NCBI RefSeq assembly: GCF_000826545.1
Contig: NZ_CDME01000006.1
Location: 279,063 to 343,062, forward strand
Direction: 5' to 3'
DNA: 64,000 nt
From: Kibdelosporangium sp. MJ126-NF4
GTDB taxonomy: Bacteria > Actinomycetota > Actinomycetes > Mycobacteriales > Pseudonocardiaceae
The position numbers and the translations under genes are program-made. Positions 40,150 to 48,524 of this stretch are shown here, piece after piece. Under the pieces are notes generated by a model. It made no database searches and was not told the DNA's origin. It saw only the letters and a program-made list of their open reading frames with translations. Position 1 is the first letter of the stretch, and every line of letters begins with the position of its first letter.

Positions 40150-41293
40150 CGTCACCGCACCGCTGTGGTCGAGCGTCGCCATCCTGCGGTTGGTGACGTT
40201 CGGCTTCGCGGTCGCTGCTGTGTTCGTGCACGAGGACCGCTACCAGCGGCCTTCGCTCGCGTGGGTTGTGCTCGGCCTGATCACGGTGTGGACGATGTTC
40301 ACCGTCACCGCGTACCTGTTGAAGTTCGGCCGCCGGGTGGCGGTGGTGTGGGCGGACGTGGCGGTCACGTGTGCGTTGATGTACACCTCGGTGTGGATCC
40401 TGTCGCCGCAGCAGATGACCGAGATCGCACCCCTGATCACCACCGTGTGGGCGAGCGAACCGCCGATCGCGGCCGCGGTGTTGAACGGTCGGACAGCGGG
40501 TGTGATCGCGGGCCTCATCGTCGCGGTCTCCACGGGGTTGTCGCGTGGAGCGCTGACAACAGACGTGACCAGGGACGGCGTTTTACTCATCGGCAGCGGC
40601 TTCATCGTCGGGCTCGCGTCGGTCACGGCACGGCGTGCGCAGGAACGCATGGCCCAGGCGGCCCGTGTCGAGGCGGCGACCGCCGAACGGGAAAGACTGG
40701 CACGCAACATCCACGACAGCGTGCTGCAAGTGCTGGCACGAGTACGCAAACGCGGCAACGAGCTCGGTGGTGAGGCGGCTGAGCTGGCCCAGATGGCCGG
40801 TGAGCAGGAGGTCGCGCTGCGGTCGCTGGTCGCCACCGCGCCACCCGAGTCGACCGATGACGGAACCGCGGACCTGCGGCCGCGCCTGCAGGTGATGGAA
40901 ACTGGGACCGCACAGGTCTCGGTGCCGGGTACGCCCGTGCAGCTGCCTGAGACAACGATCACCGAGCTGACCTCGCTGGTGGCCGAGGCGCTGCTGAACG
41001 TCGCCAAGCACGCGGGCGCCGACGCACGGGCCTGGGTGCTGCTGGAAGACCTCGGTGACGAGGTGGTGATCAGCGTCCGCGACGACGGCGCGGGCATCCC
41101 GGCCGGACGGCTCGACAAGGCGGAATCCGACGGCCGGATGGGAGTGGCCCGGTCCATTCGTGGGCGTGTCGCGGACCTGGGTGGCACGATCACCCTGGAG
41201 ACCGCCCCGGGCGCGGGAACCGAGTGGGAACTCAGAATTCCCCGGCAGCCCAACGGCAGGAAAGGACGCCACAGAGTGGGAGGTGCGCGATGA
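40136..41293 (+). CDS. Membrane sensor histidine kinase (NarL-partner type)
   Basis: A 385-aa kinase. The N-terminal 160 residues hold about five membrane helices (SSVAILRLVTFGFAVAAVFV, WVVLGLITVWTMFTVTAYLL, others), as in MacS-like sensors. The phospho-acceptor region is RERLARNIHDSVLQVL with His193. The ATPase domain has the N box EALLNVAKHAGADA and G boxes VRDDGAGIP and GGTITLETAPGAGTEWELRI. GTG start inside the end of the upstream permease gene, preceded by GGGAAG. It overlaps the response regulator gene by ATGA, so the pair is one two-component system. The short, membrane-buried sensor suggests a membrane-state signal. Confidence 0.9.
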   Translation: MQKSDVTAPLWSSVAILRLVTFGFAVAAVFVHEDRYQRPSLAWVVLGLITVWTMFTVTAYLLKFGRRVAVVWADVAVTCALMYTSVWILSPQQMTEIAPLITTVWASEPPIAAAVLNGRTAGVIAGLIVAVSTGLSRGALTTDVTRDGVLLIGSGFIVGLASVTARRAQERMAQAARVEAATAERERLARNIHDSVLQVLARVRKRGNELGGEAAELAQMAGEQEVALRSLVATAPPESTDDGTADLRPRLQVMETGTAQVSVPGTPVQLPETTITELTSLVAEALLNVAKHAGADARAWVLLEDLGDEVVISVRDDGAGIPAGRLDKAESDGRMGVARSIRGRVADLGGTITLETAPGAGTEWELRIPRQPNGRKGRHRVGGAR

Positions 41294-41946
41294 CCACCAG
41301 GACGATCTCGGTGATGGTGGTCGACGACCACCCGATGTGGCGCGACGGCGTGGCCCGTGACCTGACCGAACGCGGCTTCGACGTACGCGCGACAGCCGGG
41401 GACGCCGGTGCCGCAGTCCGGATCGCGCGGACCGTCACGCCCGATGTCGTGTTGATGGACCTGCAGCTGGGCAGCGAGTCGGGCGTGGACGCGACTCGCA
41501 AGATCGTCCAGGAGCTGCCTGGCACGCGGGTGCTGGTGCTGTCGGCCAGCGGCGCGCACAGTGACGTGCTTGAGGCCGTGAAGGCGGGCGCGTCGGGCTA
41601 CCTGGTGAAATCCGCGTCGGCCGAGGAGCTCGTCGACGCGGTGACCCGCACCGCGCAGGGCGACGCCGTGTTCACTGCCGGGCTGGCCGGGCTCGTGCTC
41701 GGCGAGTACCGCAGGATGGCGGCCGCGCCTGCCGAGGCGGACGCCGCACCGAAGCTCACCGACCGGGAGACCGAGGTGCTGCGGTTGGTGGCCAAGGGAA
41801 TGACCGCGCGGCAGATCGCCGACCGGCTCGTGCTGTCGCACCGGACTGTGGAGAACCATGTCCAGTCAACGCTGCGCAAACTTCAGCTGCACAACCGCGT
41901 CGAGCTTGCTCGTTATGCCATTGAGCACGGGCTCGACGCCGAGTGA
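41290..41946 (+). CDS. NarL/LuxR-family response regulator
   Basis: A 218-aa regulator. The receiver domain has VVDDHPMWRDG with acidic Asp12/Asp13, the phospho-acceptor Asp57 in VVLMDLQLGS, and the Lys of GYLVKSAS. The LuxR-type helix-turn-helix follows: LTDRETEVLRLVAKGMTARQIADRLVLSHRTVENHVQSTLRKL. The ATG overlaps the stop of the kinase gene; the open frame upstream is a shadow of that gene. Cognate partner of the kinase by position. Confidence 0.94.
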   Translation: MTTRTISVMVVDDHPMWRDGVARDLTERGFDVRATAGDAGAAVRIARTVTPDVVLMDLQLGSESGVDATRKIVQELPGTRVLVLSASGAHSDVLEAVKAGASGYLVKSASAEELVDAVTRTAQGDAVFTAGLAGLVLGEYRRMAAAPAEADAAPKLTDRETEVLRLVAKGMTARQIADRLVLSHRTVENHVQSTLRKLQLHNRVELARYAIEHGLDAE

Positions 41947-41961
41947 CAGTAGGGTCGGCGC

Positions 41962-42561
41962 GTGACCGATCCCCGCGAGCTCCGGGTGAGTGACGGCGAA
42001 CGTGAACACGTGGTCGGCTTGCTGCACAAAGCTCTGGCACAGGCGTTGATCTCGCTCGACGACTTCACTGCCCGCACCGAGAAGGCGTTGGCGGCGGTGA
42101 CTCGTTCCGAGCTGAACGCGGTGCTGATCGACATTCCCGGTCTCGTGCGCACGGACACCGTGCCGGAGCAGCGGCTGGAGCTGCGCAGTGTGTTGTCGAA
42201 GGTGCGTCGCCGCGGCCAGTGGGACGTGCCGAGCGAACTGGTGGTGCAGTGCGACCAGAGCGCGTGCGAGTTGGACTTCACCGTGGCGCGGATCCCGTAC
42301 GCCGTGGTCAAGGTCGAGTTCGACGTGCGGGCCGCGCACGTGAAACTGCTGCTGCCCGCCGAGTCGACCGTGGACGCGTCCCTGCTTCAGGTGCTGAACT
42401 GCCGTTACGTCAACAAGGTGCGGTCGGGGCAGATGCCAGGGCCCCAGTTCGAACTCAGCGGCAAGGTGCGAGGTGGCACGCTGACCATCATCCGGCCCGC
42501 CGCGCTGCGGCTCGGGCCGGTACAGATCCGGTTCCCGTTGAAGATCGACCGGATCGGCTAG
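41962..42561 (+). CDS. DUF1707 (SHOCT-like) domain protein
   Basis: A 199-aa protein. The N-terminal DUF1707 domain is clear: LRVSDGEREHVVGLLHKALAQALISLDDFTARTEKALAAVTRSEL, a short helical module common in actinobacterial membrane or regulatory proteins. The rest (residues 75-199) is beta-rich (FTVARIPYAVVKVEFDVRAA, GGTLTIIRPAALRLGPVQIR), resembling the DUF2154/LiaF-like cell-wall-stress domains in fold pattern only. GTG start 15 bases after the response regulator, so probably in the same unit. It might relay envelope stress to the two-component system; that is a guess from context. It converges with ptsI, 3 bases apart. Confidence 0.82.
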   Translation: MTDPRELRVSDGEREHVVGLLHKALAQALISLDDFTARTEKALAAVTRSELNAVLIDIPGLVRTDTVPEQRLELRSVLSKVRRRGQWDVPSELVVQCDQSACELDFTVARIPYAVVKVEFDVRAAHVKLLLPAESTVDASLLQVLNCRYVNKVRSGQMPGPQFELSGKVRGGTLTIIRPAALRLGPVQIRFPLKIDRIG

Positions 42562-42564
42562 GAC

Positions 42565-44205
42565 TTAGGACAGCATCGCGTGCACGGTTGCGCGGGCGTT
42601 GGCCGCGGTGTGTGACACCAACGCGGCTCTGGCGACCTGGCGGTAGGCGTCCTCGGTGTGCTTGGCCAACGCGGCTCCGACTCGGCGGATCGCGCTGGCG
42701 TTCATGGAGAGGCTGCTGATTCCGAGGCCGACGAGGACTCCCGCGAGGTTGGGGTCGGCGGCTGCCTCGCCGCAGACGCCCGCTGGTTTGCCCGCGGCGA
42801 TCGCGGCTTTGCCGATCATGCCGATCAGGCGCAGCAACGCGGGTTGCCACGGGTCGTTGAGCGTCGCGACCGCACCGAGTTGGCGGTCCGCCGCGAGTGT
42901 GTACTGGGCGAGGTCGTTGGTGCCGATGCTGACGAACTCCACGGCACCGAAGATCTCCTCGGCGACGAGGGCCGCCGCCGGGACCTCGATCATCACGCCC
43001 GCTCGCGCGATGCCCGCGGCGTGTGCGCGGTCGGCGAACCACGAGGCTTCCTCGACCGTCGCCACCATCGGTGCCATCACCGAGACGTCCGCGCCGGTTT
43101 CCGCTGCCGCCGCGGCGATCGCGGCGAGCTGGCGGTCCAGCACGTCGGTCCGGTCACGCGAGACTCGGATACCGCGCACGCCCAGTGCCGGGTTGGGCTC
43201 GGGTTCGGGAGCGAGGAACGCCAACGGCTTGTCCGCTCCGGCGTCGAGCGTGCGGACGATGATCGGTTTCCCGTGAAACGGTGCCAGCACGGCGGAGTAC
43301 GCGGCCTGCTGCTCCGCGACGGTCGGCTCGTCGGTCGCGTCGAGGTACGAGAACTCGGTGCGGAACAGACCGACGCCCTCCGCGCCCGCGTCCACCGCTG
43401 CCTTCGCGTCCTTGGCGGAGCCGACGTTCGCCAGTACCTTGACGCGCAGGCCGTCGGCCGTCGCGCCCACGCCGTTCCAGGTTTCGGTGACGGTGGCTTC
43501 CGCGGCGAAGGGCGTGACCGGTTCGGTGGGCACCTCGACCGCGCCGGTCGATCCGTCGACAATCAGCTGGGCGGGCTGTGCCGCGAGCACGCCACGAACG
43601 GCGACCACAGCGGGGATTCCCAACGCACGCGCCAGGATCGCGGTGTGGCTGGTGGGCCCGCCCTCCTCGGTGACCAGCGCGAGCACCTTCGCCGGGTCGA
43701 GCCCGGCGGTGTCGGCGGGCGCGAGGTCCCGCGCGACGAGCACACTCGGTTCGCTCAGGTCGGGAACGCCCGGCGCGGCGGCGCCCAGCAGGTCGGCGAC
43801 CACCCGGTCCCGCACGTCCTCGATGTCCCGGACACGCTCGGCCATGTAGCCACCGGCCGCGCGCAGCGCGTCGGCGAACCCGGCCGCGGCTTCGTGGAAT
43901 GCCCGCGCCGCAGGCAGTTTCCTGGTCTTGACGAGTTGCTCGGCCTGGGTCACCAGTGTCGGGTCCGCGGCCATCATCGCCGTGGTCTCCAACAGCTGCC
44001 TGGCCTCACCGGACGCGGCTCGCGCACGCGCGTTCAGGTCGTCCGCGACACGGTTCGCGGCCGCGGCGATCCGGCCCGCTTCGGCCGTGGTGTCCGTCGG
44101 CGGCGGCCCTGTGGGCGGTTCCCCCGCAGGTTGCGCAACGATGACCACCGGGCCTGCGGCCCGACCAGGACTTACGCCGACGCCACTGAGCATGGTCCGG
44201 AACAT
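42565..44205 (-). CDS. ptsI: PTS enzyme I (phosphoenolpyruvate-protein phosphotransferase)
   Basis: A 546-aa enzyme that transfers phosphate from phosphoenolpyruvate to HPr. It starts GVGVSPGRAAGPV; the phosphorylated His187 is in GGPTSHTAILARALGIPAVV. The C-terminal PEP-binding barrel has FRTEFSYLD, VRTLDAGADKPLAFL, GVRGIRVS, FVSIGTNDLAQYTLAADR and the catalytic cysteine of AGVCGEAAAD. Length is normal to slightly short. The start overlaps the stop of the ribokinase-like gene upstream (TAATG). No HPr or sugar-specific EII gene is in the window, so its partners are elsewhere. Confidence 0.95.
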   Translation of the reverse strand: MFRTMLSGVGVSPGRAAGPVVIVAQPAGEPPTGPPPTDTTAEAGRIAAAANRVADDLNARARAASGEARQLLETTAMMAADPTLVTQAEQLVKTRKLPAARAFHEAAAGFADALRAAGGYMAERVRDIEDVRDRVVADLLGAAAPGVPDLSEPSVLVARDLAPADTAGLDPAKVLALVTEEGGPTSHTAILARALGIPAVVAVRGVLAAQPAQLIVDGSTGAVEVPTEPVTPFAAEATVTETWNGVGATADGLRVKVLANVGSAKDAKAAVDAGAEGVGLFRTEFSYLDATDEPTVAEQQAAYSAVLAPFHGKPIIVRTLDAGADKPLAFLAPEPEPNPALGVRGIRVSRDRTDVLDRQLAAIAAAAAETGADVSVMAPMVATVEEASWFADRAHAAGIARAGVMIEVPAAALVAEEIFGAVEFVSIGTNDLAQYTLAADRQLGAVATLNDPWQPALLRLIGMIGKAAIAAGKPAGVCGEAAADPNLAGVLVGLGISSLSMNASAIRRVGAALAKHTEDAYRQVARAALVSHTAANARATVHAMLS

Positions 44206-45092
44206 TACCCGCTGATTTCGTCCGCCGTCGGATAGGAAGGCTGGGCACCCACACGGGTCACTGAGATGGCCGCCACCTTGACAGCGAGTTGCGCCGCGGT
44301 GACCAGATCGGAACCTCGCGCCAGCCGCGCGGCAAGCGCGCCGGTGAACGCGTCGCCCGCCCCGGTCGTGTCCACCGCCGCCACCCGAGGCGATTCGACC
44401 TGGTGAGAGCCGCCTGGCTCGATGACCAGCGCACCGCGCGCCCCGAGCGTGACCACGGCCGAGCGCGGACCGAGGTCAAGCAGGCCGCGCGGATCCGCGT
44501 CCGCACTGCCCAGCAACTCGGCGGCCTCGTGTTCGTTGACCACAACCGGGTCGAGCGCGTCCAGTGTTTCCCGGGACAGCTGGGTCATTGGCGAGATGTT
44601 GACAATCGGCCGGATTCCGCGGCTTACGGCCACCGCGACGGCGTGTTCCACTGTCGGCACCGGCACTTCCAGCGACGCGACAAGTACCCGCGCGTCAGCC
44701 AGTTCGACATCGTCCTCGACGAGCGCGCTGTTGGCTCCCGGCGAGACCAGAATGGAATTCTCGCCGTCCGGCGTGACAAATATGTATGCGACGCCTGATG
44801 GCCGGTCACTGCGTCTGACCAGCGACGTGTCCACACCGGCCGCTCGCAACGAGTCCAGCAACAACTCGCCGTTGGCGTCCTGGCCCACCGCGCCGAGCAG
44901 GGCGACCTTGGCACCGAGTCGGGCGGCGGCGACCGCGGTGTTGGCCCCTTTCCCGCCCGGCAGCACCGAAGTGTCCGAACCGAGCACGGTCTCGCCCGCA
45001 CCCGGCCGCCGTTGCACGGCGACTACCAGGTCGGCATTGGCCGACCCCACCACGATAAGATCAAGTCCGAGATCAACTCCCACGGGCGACAC
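44205..45092 (-). CDS. rbsK: PfkB-family carbohydrate kinase, ribokinase-like
   Basis: A 295-aa sugar kinase. PfkB signature 1 is VLPGGKGANTAVAAARLGAKVALLG; signature 2, with the catalytic Asp, is DTTGAGDAFTGALAARLARG. NISPMTQLSRETLDALDPVVVNEHEAAELL is close to ribokinase. It would phosphorylate ribose or a related sugar with ATP. Translationally coupled to ptsI downstream by TAATG, an unusual pairing. It is preceded by a spacer that holds a tandem repeat. The specific sugar is inferred from family resemblance only. Confidence 0.87.
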   Translation of the reverse strand: MSPVGVDLGLDLIVVGSANADLVVAVQRRPGAGETVLGSDTSVLPGGKGANTAVAAARLGAKVALLGAVGQDANGELLLDSLRAAGVDTSLVRRSDRPSGVAYIFVTPDGENSILVSPGANSALVEDDVELADARVLVASLEVPVPTVEHAVAVAVSRGIRPIVNISPMTQLSRETLDALDPVVVNEHEAAELLGSADADPRGLLDLGPRSAVVTLGARGALVIEPGGSHQVESPRVAAVDTTGAGDAFTGALAARLARGSDLVTAAQLAVKVAAISVTRVGAQPSYPTADEISG

Positions 45093-45286
45093 CTAACCAC
45101 GCATCAGCGTGGCGGTCATGCGCATCTGTTAACGATTGCGGCTCCCAGTGGATGGTTGATGTCACAATATGAGCGAACGTCGTGTATACCCGTCGGGGAC
45201 GGAAAGGCCCGCGCCGCGACCATCATCGCGGCGTCGGGGTTCAGTTCCGCCGAAAGGCGAAGCTGGACTTCTGTGCTGTCGGTGTC

Positions 45287-45457
45287 GGTCGTGTAGCCCC
45301 CCGAGCGACCGGCACCGCCAGCATTTACCCAGCCGAACACGGTCGTGTAGCCCCGCGGTGCCGACCAGAAGGCGACCGGCACCGCCAGCATTTACCCAGC
45401 CGAACACGGTCGTGTAGCCCCGCGGTGCCGACCAGAAGGCGACCGGCACCGCCAGCA
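45287..45457. repeat. Tandem 67-base repeat with internal hairpins in a 415-base spacer
   Basis: The spacer 45093-45507 has no credible gene. A 67-base unit beginning GGTCGTGTAGCCCCGCGGTG runs at 45341-45407 and again from 45408; the second is identical over 50 bases to 45457. A shortened copy of 54 bases precedes them at 45287-45340. Each full unit holds the inverted pair GCGGTGCCG / CGGCACCGC with a 13-base loop (45355-45363 and 45377-45385 in the first), so RNA hairpins can form. Frames open on both strands only because of the repeat. It lies downstream of the MmpL gene and upstream of rbsK, both on the minus strand, so it may act as terminator. Confidence 0.8.
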
Positions 45458-45507
45458 GCACAAACAGCCTTTCAGCACAAACGTCACACAAATGAAGTCG
45501 CCAAGGA

Positions 45508-47655
45508 CTAAACCCTCTCGAGCTCTCGCGCGTTGCCGATATCCGGATCGCTCGCCTCGCCGAGATCGGCGCGTTGTTGGAGTCGTCGCAAGAACTTCGG
45601 CGCCCACCAAATGGTGTCTCCGAGTAGTCGCATGATTGCGGGAACGAGTGTCATCCGGACAACTGTCGCGTCCAAAATGAGAGCGACAATCATTCCCACT
45701 CCGACAAAGCGCATCATCGAAAGCTCGGACAACGCGAACGCGCCGGTGACGACGATCAGCAGAACCGCGGCCGCGCTGATCATCCGGCCGGTGCGGACAA
45801 GGCCGGTCTGGATCGCGTCCGGTGTGCTCATCCCGGCATGCCGTGCCTCGACCATCCTGGACAGCAGGAACGTCTCGTAGTCGGTGGACAGCCCGAACAC
45901 GACCGCGCCGATCAGCACGAACATCCCGGCCTGCAACGGTTCCGGCGTGACGCCCAGTAGGTCGGCGCCGTGACCGTCCTGGAACACGAAGACCAGCACG
46001 CCGTACGTCGCCGACAGGCTCAACGCGCTCATCAGCACGGCCTTCACCGGCAGCAGGACCGAGCCGAACGCGAGGAACATCAGCACCAGCGTCGCACCGG
46101 CCAGTATGCCGATCATCAGCGGCGCGTTGTCCACAATGGACTTGTTGGCGTCGGTCACGTCGGCTGTCAGGCCGCCGACCAGCACCTGCGAACCACCCGG
46201 CGGTGGCAGCGCACGCAGACCGCCGACCGCCTGACGGGCCGCGTCGCCAACAGGTTCACCGTCGAGCTGGGCCCGGATCAGCACGATCCCGTCGCGACCG
46301 GCGACGACGGCCGCCTGCCGCACACCAGGGACTTCGTTCACCCGCGAGACGAACTGGTCGACGTTCGCGTTGCCACGAACCACGATCTCGGCGGTGTTGT
46401 TGCCCGCGGCGGGGAAGTTCTGGTTGATGGTCTCGACGGCCTGCCGGGTCGGGTCGTCGGCGGGCAGCTGTTTCTCCGTCACCGCGCCGAAGCTGACCTT
46501 GCCGAACGGCAGAGCCAGAACCACCAGCACAGCGAGGATCGGCAACGCGAACACGACCGGCCTGCGCATCACCGCGCGACCGAGGCGAGCAAGGCCACGC
46601 GGGTCGCTGACGGGGCGGGCACTGCCCCGCCGCCACGGCAAGGACAGTTTGTCCACGCGTGCGCCGAGAATGCCGAGCATCGCGGGCAGCAGAGTCAACG
46701 ACATCAACGCGGCGATCGCGACCGCGGACATCCCGCCGTACGCCATGGACCTGAGGAAATCGAGCGGGAACACCAGCAGCCCGGCCAACGCGATCACCAG
46801 CAACGTTGCCGAGAAGGCAATGGTCCGGCCCGCCGTGGCCACCATGCGTCGCACTGCTTCGCTCGTGCTGCGGCCTTCGGCGAGTTCCTCACGGAACCGC
46901 CCGACGGCGAACAACCCGTAGTCGATGGCCAGGCCGAGGCCGAGCAACGAGGCCACGTTGATGGCGAAGTTGTTCACGTCCACCGCGTACGACAAGGCGT
47001 TCAGCACACCGAGCGACCCGAGAATCGCCAGGCCGCCGACCAGCACGGGCAGCAACGCGGCCACTACGCTGCCGAAGATCAGCAACAGCAGCACGAGCAC
47101 GGCAGGCAGGGAGATCGCTTCGGCCATGGTCAGGTCGGACTTGGTGCGTTCGCCCATGGTGTGCTCCATCGCGATGTTGCCCGCGACCTGGTCGCGCAGA
47201 CCGTCGACCGCGAAGTTGTCCTTGACGCGTTCGAAATTGGCCAGTCGCGCGCTTTCGTCGTTACCCGCGAGCGTGATGGTCACAAGGCCGTATCGTTTTC
47301 CGGCGTCGGCAAGCGCGGGATTCTTCGTTTCCCAGTAGGACACCCGTTGTTTGACAGCGTCCGCGGGCAACGTGTTGAGCTTGTCGACGACACGCACGGC
47401 CACGGCCGGGTCGTCGATCGTCTTGCCCTCGCCCGCGTCGTAAACCACGACGACATCGCTTCCCCGCTGGCCAAGGGCCTGCTCGGCGACGCGGGTGGCC
47501 TCGGCGGACTGGCTGGATTCGTCGAAGTAGCCGCCCTGTTTCATCCGGTCGAATACGCCGAGTCCCCACAGTCCACCGATCACGGCGAGGACGATCACCG
47601 CGACGAGCACGCTCCACCGGCGGCGGTATGCGACTATTCCCCACCTGCTGAACAT
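45508..47655 (-). CDS. MmpL-family RND transporter
   Basis: A 715-aa membrane protein of the actinobacterial MMPL group, which exports lipids and hydrophobic compounds using the proton gradient. Twelve helices in two sets of 1+5 surround two extracytoplasmic loops (residues about 40-180 and 400-520). Conserved stretches are GLGLAIDYGLFAVGRFREEL in helix 4 and VVFGLSTDYETFLLSRMVEA in helix 10, with the Asp-Tyr pairs used for proton relay. It starts with ATG behind GGGAGGA. It is divergent from a TetR repressor across two operator copies. The cargo is unknown. Confidence 0.93.
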   Translation of the reverse strand: MFSRWGIVAYRRRWSVLVAVIVLAVIGGLWGLGVFDRMKQGGYFDESSQSAEATRVAEQALGQRGSDVVVVYDAGEGKTIDDPAVAVRVVDKLNTLPADAVKQRVSYWETKNPALADAGKRYGLVTITLAGNDESARLANFERVKDNFAVDGLRDQVAGNIAMEHTMGERTKSDLTMAEAISLPAVLVLLLLIFGSVVAALLPVLVGGLAILGSLGVLNALSYAVDVNNFAINVASLLGLGLAIDYGLFAVGRFREELAEGRSTSEAVRRMVATAGRTIAFSATLLVIALAGLLVFPLDFLRSMAYGGMSAVAIAALMSLTLLPAMLGILGARVDKLSLPWRRGSARPVSDPRGLARLGRAVMRRPVVFALPILAVLVVLALPFGKVSFGAVTEKQLPADDPTRQAVETINQNFPAAGNNTAEIVVRGNANVDQFVSRVNEVPGVRQAAVVAGRDGIVLIRAQLDGEPVGDAARQAVGGLRALPPPGGSQVLVGGLTADVTDANKSIVDNAPLMIGILAGATLVLMFLAFGSVLLPVKAVLMSALSLSATYGVLVFVFQDGHGADLLGVTPEPLQAGMFVLIGAVVFGLSTDYETFLLSRMVEARHAGMSTPDAIQTGLVRTGRMISAAAVLLIVVTGAFALSELSMMRFVGVGMIVALILDATVVRMTLVPAIMRLLGDTIWWAPKFLRRLQQRADLGEASDPDIGNARELERV

Positions 47656-47727
47656 TTCTGTGTCCTCCCGTTTCGGTGGTGCGCGACGGCTGCCGTGACT
47701 ACCGTCGGCGTGAACGGGTCAAACTCA

Positions 47728-47783
47728 GTAAACACCGTTCACTGTCACTGAGGCCCAGAGTACGGTCGGTTAACGGTGTTTAC
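47728..47783. promoter_or_regulatory. Two inverted TetR operator copies between mmpL and tetR
   Basis: GTAAACACCGTT (47728-47739) is repeated as its exact inverse complement AACGGTGTTTAC (47772-47783). The match extends to 14 of 15 bases (GTAAACACCGTTCAC and, inverted, GTAAACACCGTTAAC), and each copy is itself an imperfect dyad. They are about 41 bases apart and flank the promoter region of both divergent genes. Confidence 0.85.
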
Positions 47784-47801
47784 AAGACGATGGAGTCAAG
47801 C

Positions 47802-48521
47802 ATGAGCGAGCCCACACGGCGCGAGCGAGCCCGTGCGGCGACGGACCGCGAGATCCGGCAGCAGGCCCGAACACTGCTGATCAACGAAGGTCCGGAAGCC
47901 GTCACGCTGCGCGCGATCGCCCGTCAGCTCGGGATCACCGCACCGGCTCTCTACCGCTACTACTCCTCGCGCGAGGACCTGGTGCACCACGTCCGGATGG
48001 ACATCTGCGCCGACCTGGCCGACGACCTGACCGCCGACCTCGCCCAGGTCCCCGAGGGCGACACCGTGCGGCAGGTGCTGACCATCTGCCGGGGCTTCCG
48101 ACGCTGGGCCCTGGATCACCCACGCGAGTTCTCGATGGTCTTCGCCACGCCACAGGGCGGCCCCGACGACCTGTCCGCCGACCCGTTCGGCCGGATCTTC
48201 CTGTCGGTCGCGGGCCAGGTGCTGATCTCCAAGCAGCTCACCCCGCCGCCGGACGACGCCGTACCGGTGGCCATGCGAGCGGACCTGCAGGCCTTTCGCG
48301 CGGACCTGTTGTCGACGATCGCGCAGACCGGCGTCGACGTGCCGGACGACATCCTGAGCATCGGCACCGCGTACATGATCATGCAGTTCTGGGTCCGGCT
48401 GTACGGCCAGGTCGCGCTGGAGGTCTTCGGCCACTTCCCGATGCTGATCAGCAACACCGAGAACTTCTTCGAGATCATGCTCGCCGACCTGGTCGCCGAC
48501 GCGGGGCTGAGCGCCGACTGA
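47802..48521 (+). CDS. TetR-family repressor of the MmpL transporter
   Basis: A 239-aa regulator. Helix-turn-helix: REIRQQARTLLINEGPEAVTLRAIARQLGITAPALYRYYSSREDLVHHV. The C-terminal domain (residues 90-239) is the TetR_C_13-like helical type with FRRWALDHPREFSMVFATP, a motif common to this subgroup. The ATG at 47802 is 6 bases after GGAG; an ATG four codons upstream is an alternative. By layout it controls the divergent mmpL gene through the paired operators. Three bases separate its stop from the next gene's first ATG. Confidence 0.9.
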   Translation: MSEPTRRERARAATDREIRQQARTLLINEGPEAVTLRAIARQLGITAPALYRYYSSREDLVHHVRMDICADLADDLTADLAQVPEGDTVRQVLTICRGFRRWALDHPREFSMVFATPQGGPDDLSADPFGRIFLSVAGQVLISKQLTPPPDDAVPVAMRADLQAFRADLLSTIAQTGVDVPDDILSIGTAYMIMQFWVRLYGQVALEVFGHFPMLISNTENFFEIMLADLVADAGLSAD

Positions 48522-48524
48522 AGA

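Noticed and set aside
45287..45457. CRISPR array
   Set aside because: The repeats abut directly with no unique spacers, and no cas gene is nearby.
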